6,749 bases of DNA, taken from Bdellovibrionales bacterium (GTDB lineage: Bacteria; Bdellovibrionota; Bdellovibrionia; Bdellovibrionales; UBA1609). The stretch lies in NCBI GenBank assembly GCA_020435025.1, contig JAGRAG010000282.1, forward strand, positions 1 through 6,749, read 5' to 3'. Both the position numbers and the translations under genes were made by a program. The first letter of the stretch is position 1. Each line of letters begins with the position of its first letter. The notes beneath the pieces are model-generated. The model did no database searches. It was not told the DNA's origin and saw only the letters and a list, made by a program, of their open reading frames with translations. Of this stretch, positions 6,301 to 6,749 are shown piece after piece.

Positions 6301-6749
6301 CTTCTAATAAGCTCAAGGTCTCATCTGCATCACCACTTACGACAATTTCACTGCCTTGAACAAACTCTTGACCCTGCGTGGGCGAATGTATCGTTATTTC
6401 TGGAGGAAATAAATCTGCAACCGTAATCACCTGGGTAGAGCTATGATGGCCTCCCTTAGAGTCGGTCACTGTCAGTGTCACAGAATAGGTTCCATAATCC
6501 ATATAAGAGTGAGTGACCTCTGGTCCGACTTGACTTCCATTTTCGTCTCCAAAGTCCCAATTATACGATAAAGAATCTCCATCAGGATCAGAACTCATGC
6601 TGCCATTAAAAGACACCTCAAAGGGTTTGGTTCTATCAGAACTTGTTTGAAAGAAAAACAAAGACGTCGGCGGCTGATTTTCAATATCTTGATAAATCCC
6701 CAAGGTCATTTCTGAGCCCCAATGACCCTTTACTCTAATTTTTAAGTGC
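38..6749 (-). CDS. Teneurin-like Rhs/YD-repeat protein with PKD, TTR, FN-plug and NHL domains (5' partial)
   Basis: Very large, presumably exported or surface protein; by family it builds a hollow YD-repeat shell that carries or presents its C-terminal tail. Domains in order (residues from the Met codon at 6707-6709): PKD 11-97, Ig-like 102-186, PKD 193-277, TTR-like 328-410, unnamed conserved domain 411-617, Gly/Pro/Asn linker 618-690, FN-plug-like 693-875, NHL propeller 880-1245, YD shell with Rhs core 1261-2121, variable tail 2122-2223. The frame is intact, with no internal stop or frameshift, and ends at TAA (38-40). The 5' end is missing: 13 codons upstream of that Met are open to the edge and read HLKIRVKGHWGSE, which looks like the last strands of another domain. 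The Met has only a weak GGGG upstream, so it is probably internal. No signal peptide is visible for that reason. Family assignment is firm; the biological role (toxin, adhesin or lifestyle protein) is not determined. No partner gene is visible. Confidence 0.95.
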   Translation of the reverse strand, partial: HLKIRVKGHWGSEMTLGIYQDIENQPPTSLFFFQTSSDRTKPFEVSFNGSMSSDPDGDSLSYNWDFGDENGSQVGPEVTHSYMDYGTYSVTLTVTDSKGGHHSSTQVITVADLFPPEITIHSPTQGQEFVQGSEIVVSGDADETLSLLEVNGQSATLSEDGLTFSFHTSFSELGAQTLQIVGRDLAGNHSAPQTINIQIIEDPVQPPVSVISVNRNSGEAPLLVLFDGSSSVDPQGGPLTFHWDFGDGQVSTESVTSHYFDSVGNYTVSLIVTNSTGASHSSSVQILAEAIVVPEAPVDPTPIESPVTLRSPGEALSFLYEGPNPIQVGVAQDVISTERASGVSGFVRLNDGSPLAGVKIQIKDQPEYGYTYSRADGAFDFVFNGGDPVTLEFSRSGYPEVLRKVRQVWNDHFVLDPVVMMAYDSKVSRVNMNSSSAVLATSSPTLDESGQRNVKVMIPANTQAQIVRQDGTQVNADRLSIRMTEYTVGANGQNAMPAPLPSSSGYTYAVELSADEAVAIGAKSINFSQPLPVFIDNFLDFPVGEHVPVGYLDRERGEWIPDHDGLIIKILGVTNGLADLDFNGDSQPASSADLLKVGVTDDERRLLADNYAVGKTLWRVPVTHFTPFDCNWPFGPPNDSMNPPGGGPPGGQDGAGKQPPGGNLPPEFFDGNDNQNNNSNNNNNNNQGRDREPNQCEMGSTIIQGSSIEVFGQVLREDLFLEGLPVSLHYRSDRVEGYGKKSLRVRVTESSGGLPIKAEVILDIVGQQIKKEILNPGYDLFTEMEWDGLDRFGRRVYGATQGRITIRYYFDAVYYGIDSEAGADADLDFRNSFAIFPPLVRIIAVRPERQIAVENSYLVTLENSKSISIKKSFGGWTPSTWHSYEPRTEKVFLGDGTAYSAGWLDGVVLNVAGRPGVCGSDVDGPALEMAICDPGQLEVAGDGTIYFINPGSQAVEKITRDGQKVRVIGDGSLTFGADGTLAINSGIPFGIRDIKISPNGDLYLLVASYLKRIDKNGVLWSVAGDGTPAITGDGGPAIDAQITNPLRMAVDSSGNIYLAGTQSQRVRKINISGIIDTINSKTPTGVSNGDGGPLAQATFGSLQAIAVGPSDELYIADSNVIRKVTNDGMINTIAGDGQYDLLGNGVKALEASFGYNIEDLAVDPVTGWLYITEWSSVYAGISKGSSIRRILGDGTIETVIGSGTEPISGTNAAGYNGEGLSAYTTKLSNPSGVAFAPNGEIVLSDTKNHLIRKIVPSKLPDLVLNHFVVPSQSGSELYVFDKQGLHLETRSALTNAVLLSFEYDTNNMLVAQADAFGKRTQFHRSIDGQLESIEGPEGRSYAIYLNPDGWMQSVSNPLGETYNMDYWGTDGLLKEFRRPKGGYSKFTYDIYGKLTRDENSEGEFITLADTSIPEEDRIFRMLTTLPGGQQTSYSYEQNTSSQGQLSITSVDGTNSVGEAASTKRKIISKTGTVTSLELAPDPRFGMTAPYEKRFIITLPSGLQKSQETDIRAQFSGANLTSLTYQTSTNGIVSQSVFTQSTGEILSTSSLGRSRSVIIDGLERPIDQHTPGVVSTNFTYTPEGRLDMVTQGVRFSKNTYYASGFLESVTNALNQQTFFDYDAVGRLTQTTLPDGRIIGFRYDINGNLIGITPPGRAEHGFIYNSIDLNTGYNPPLLGAVSAPTTYEYDLEKKLTAIHRPDGKDITYVYNPINKRLTSIVTSLGSYTFGYNNISGQVTIQNSPTGEHMEFSYDGHLVDGVLWSGTVNGQVDYVYDNFFRVASVLVNGSAINYGFDDDGLLVSAGSATYDRDPQNGLLTGVHLGGQTDTVTYNVFGEVETYSNNLISWSYERDNLGRITKKTETISGSSKIYEYHYDLSGRLDEVKIDGAIQRSYQFDSNGNRLSINNGPQNVIDAQDRLTSDEKYNYTYNLNGDLETKTDKITNEQTSYVYDEFGNLREVTLANGDVITYIIDAENRRIGKKLNGTLVYGLLYEDALNPIALLNPDGTVKSRFVYGSKGNVPDYLIQSREIYKIVSDHLGSVRFVQKVSDSTITQIIDYDEFGKVLSDSNPGFQIFGFAGGIYDTDTRLVRFGARDYSPESGRWTSKDSTLYLSGDTNFYGYVFSDPINLLDTEGESARSPALGGNDYLTGGGRVSAGGYIGAGAIIGAITNVFSQRGNNRIGIDEEQRRYIEERLKDPTLSKKERNELKKKIKKDDKAQGKRRRRQGGPGNEKGGC
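230..289 (-). other. Glycine-zipper-like hydrophobic segment
   Basis: Residues 2141-2160, with Gly at 2144, 2145, 2148, 2150 and 2154 among Ala, Ile, Val and Tyr and no charged residue. It is long enough to cross a membrane. Glycine-rich hydrophobic stretches right after the Rhs core are common in Rhs tails, so pore formation is only a possibility. Confidence 0.55.
347..667 (-). other. Rhs-associated core domain (barrel closure)
   Basis: Residues 2015-2121. It has the signature order SDHLGSVRFV, IDYDEFGKVL, FGFAGGIYDTDTRLVRFGAR, DYSPESGRWTSKD, TNFYGYVFSDPINLLDTEG. In canonical Rhs/TcC proteins this domain seals the barrel and holds an aspartyl autoprotease acting at or just after DPxG. Here the closing motif is DTEG: Asp and Gly are kept, Pro is Thr, so self-cleavage is uncertain. 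The segment also matches teneurin 'NPNFQIIIGYHGGLYDPLTK' and 'RRDYDVLAGRWTSPD'. Confidence 0.95.
2030..2455 (-). other. Divergent, YD-poor segment inside the shell
   Basis: Residues 1419-1560 lack clear YD units after SYSYEQNTS. They instead carry LAPDPRFGMTAPYEKRFIIT, LPSGLQKSQETD and a Ser/Thr-rich stretch, returning to YD form at NFTYTPEGRLDMV. Teneurins have a comparable part ('...GTVNPTVGKRNVTLP...'), so this looks like a conserved element of the barrel rather than decay. Confidence 0.65.
2975..4072 (-). other. Six-bladed NHL-type beta-propeller
   Basis: Residues 880-1245. Six blade-like units can be read: around 919-947 (LEVAGDGTIYFINPG..AVEKIT), 976-1001 (IKISPNGDLYLLVASYLKRI), 1018-1058 (GDGGPAIDAQITNPLRMAVD, SGNIYLAG, QRVRKI), 1076-1111 (GDGGPLAQATFGSLQAIAVG, ELYIADSNVIRKV), 1132-1178 (EASF..IEDLAVDPVTGWLY) and 1201-1241 (YNGEG, LSNPSGVAFAPNGEIVLSD, NHLIRKI). 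GDGG.A..A...NP..va.d..GnlYiaD....rIRkI is the NHL consensus of teneurins and bacterial relatives. NHL propellers mediate protein-protein or protein-ligand contacts; in teneurins this one contributes to homophilic adhesion. Blade 5 carries an insertion (WSSVYAGISKGSS). Confidence 0.9.
4085..4633 (-). other. FN-plug-like region of teneurin type
   Basis: Residues 693-875. The motifs IEVFGQVLREDLFLEGLPVS, LHYRSDRVEGYGKKSLRVRV, then FTEMEWDGLDRFGRRVYG line up with remembered animal teneurin FN-plug sequence ('...LSYLSSRTPGYKSVLRI...' and 'FIWDKTDVYNQKVFG'). It continues through IRYYFDAVYYG and SIKKSFGGWTPSTWHSYEP (compare teneurin LGGWSLDKHH). In teneurins this beta-domain plugs the end of the YD barrel next to the NHL propeller. 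The assignment rests on motif order; borders are approximate. Confidence 0.8.
4688..4729 (-). repeat. Asn/Gln trinucleotide tract (AAC/AAT)n
   Basis: On the coding strand the codons are an imperfect run of AAC and AAT with CAA at residues 662 and 674 and one AGC (Ser666), giving NQNNNSNNNNNNNQ (661-674). The longest pure stretch is seven Asn codons. Because the unit is three bases, slippage would change linker length without breaking the frame. Confidence 0.9.
4760..4825 (-). other. Gly/Pro-rich linker
   Basis: Residues 629-650 are mostly PPGGG, PPGG and QPPGGN units. This is low-complexity, surely flexible, and separates the TTR-side module from the FN-plug. It is followed by LPPEFFDGND and then the Asn tract. 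Confidence 0.85.
4859..5479 (-). other. Unnamed conserved domain of bacterial teneurin-like/Rhs proteins
   Basis: Residues 411-617, between the TTR-like domain and the linker. Visible motifs are VKVMIPANTQAQIVRQDGTQ, LSIRMTEYTVGANG, AMPAPLP-S-SGYTYAVELS, GEHVPVGYLDRERGEWIPD, a DLDFNGD loop (566-572), GVTDDERRLLADNY and WRVPVTHFTPFDCNWPFGPP. I recall the same motif string in Rhs proteins of myxobacteria and relatives, so it is likely a real recurring domain, possibly ZU5-like beta-structure at the start. I cannot name it with certainty. Animal teneurins go from TTR to FN-plug without an equivalent of this length. Confidence 0.7.
4979..5014 (-). other. Putative calcium-binding loop DxDxNGD
   Basis: Residues 566-577 read DLDFNGDSQPAS. 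Asp566, Asp568, Asn570 and Asp572 have the spacing of an EF-hand/dockerin/thrombospondin-3 type Ca2+ loop. No partner loop is visible, so binding is an inference from the spacing alone. Confidence 0.45.
5480..5728 (-). other. TTR-like (carboxypeptidase-regulatory-like) domain, teneurin type
   Basis: Residues 328-410. It reads SGFVRLNDGSPLAGVKIQIK, then PEYGYTYSRADGAFDFVFNG, and ends with WNDHFVLDPVVMM. The G.V....G.PL.GV and R.DG.F.. patterns are those of carboxypeptidase-regulatory/TTR folds. The match to the animal teneurin TTR domain (remembered as [20 protein letters not shown] ... WNSFYAMDTLVM) is residue-for-residue in places. In teneurins this domain opens the superfold that continues with FN-plug, NHL and YD barrel, and the same order follows here. 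Confidence 0.88.
5879..6133 (-). other. PKD domain 2
   Basis: Residues 193-277. It has GEAPLLVLFDGSSSVDPQGG, the core HWDFGDG, and GNYTVSLIVTNSTG. It is clearly homologous to PKD domain 1 but diverged from it, so this is an old duplication or a separate acquisition rather than a recent repeat. A Pro-rich hinge (VVPEAPVDPTPIESP, 279-293) follows before the TTR-like domain. Confidence 0.93.
6152..6406 (-). other. Bacterial Ig-like domain
   Basis: Residues 102-186. The segment opens with PPEITIHSPTQGQ, continues with a VSGDADE strand and a LLEVNGQSATL strand, and ends with LQIVGRDLAGNHS. This is the usual pattern of bacterial Ig-like modules ('I.sP..g........v.G...D.....v.vNG...D.aGN'). It is probably a structural spacer between the two PKD domains. 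The exact Pfam subfamily cannot be told by eye. Confidence 0.8.
6419..6679 (-). other. PKD domain 1
   Basis: Residues 11-97. The PKD signature is clear: FNGSMSSDPDGDSLSYNWDF, the core WDFGD, a T-H-S-Y turn, then GTYSVTLTVTD. PKD domains are beta-sandwich spacers or binding modules of extracellular proteins. It begins directly after a QDIENQPPT linker, so it follows another domain cut by the window edge. Confidence 0.93.

Noticed and set aside
5879..6679. The two PKD domains as a recent tandem duplication
   Set aside because: They share only the family signature (SSxDPxGxxLxxxWDFGD, YxVxLxVT). The protein sequences otherwise differ and an Ig-like domain lies between them.

Overview
The window is almost entirely one very large minus-strand reading frame. 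It stops at 38-40 (TAA) and is still open at the right edge (6749), so the 5' end of the gene lies outside the window. The visible part is at least 2,236 codons. It encodes a multidomain Rhs/YD-repeat protein of the bacterial teneurin-like / TcC-like superfamily. I see no second gene, RNA gene, CRISPR array, insertion sequence or attachment site. Residue numbers below count from the first in-window methionine (codon 6707-6709). That numbering is a convenience only, because at least 13 more codons precede it in frame.

In protein order (right to left on the map) the layout is: the end of an unidentified upstream domain; PKD domain 1; a bacterial Ig-like domain; PKD domain 2; a transthyretin-like (carboxypeptidase-regulatory-like) domain; a conserved domain I cannot name, which ends in a DxDxNGD loop and a tryptophan/phenylalanine-rich 'HFTPFDCNWPFGPP' segment; a Gly/Pro- then Asn-rich linker with a trinucleotide tract; a teneurin FN-plug-like region; a six-bladed NHL beta-propeller; a YD-repeat shell with a divergent segment; the Rhs-associated core; and a C-terminal tail of about 102 residues with a glycine-zipper-like hydrophobic stretch and a very basic end. 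The order TTR, FN-plug, NHL, YD shell is the order of the superfold of animal teneurins, and remembered teneurin motifs align along the whole length. The family logic is that the YD shell forms a hollow barrel, the FN-plug and NHL propeller close or decorate one end, and the Rhs core closes the other end and presents or releases the C-terminal tail.

The organism is a bacterium. The gene is one uninterrupted frame, and its extracellular domain set (PKD, Ig-like, NHL, YD) is typical of large surface or secreted proteins of Gram-negative bacteria with complex lifestyles. Base composition is moderate to AT-leaning by eye. A delta-proteobacterium-like or Bdellovibrionota-like source would fit, but that is a weak guess. 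The 37 bases after the stop hold no convincing terminator and no start codon for a downstream (immunity) gene. Partner genes and the export signal would therefore have to lie outside the window.
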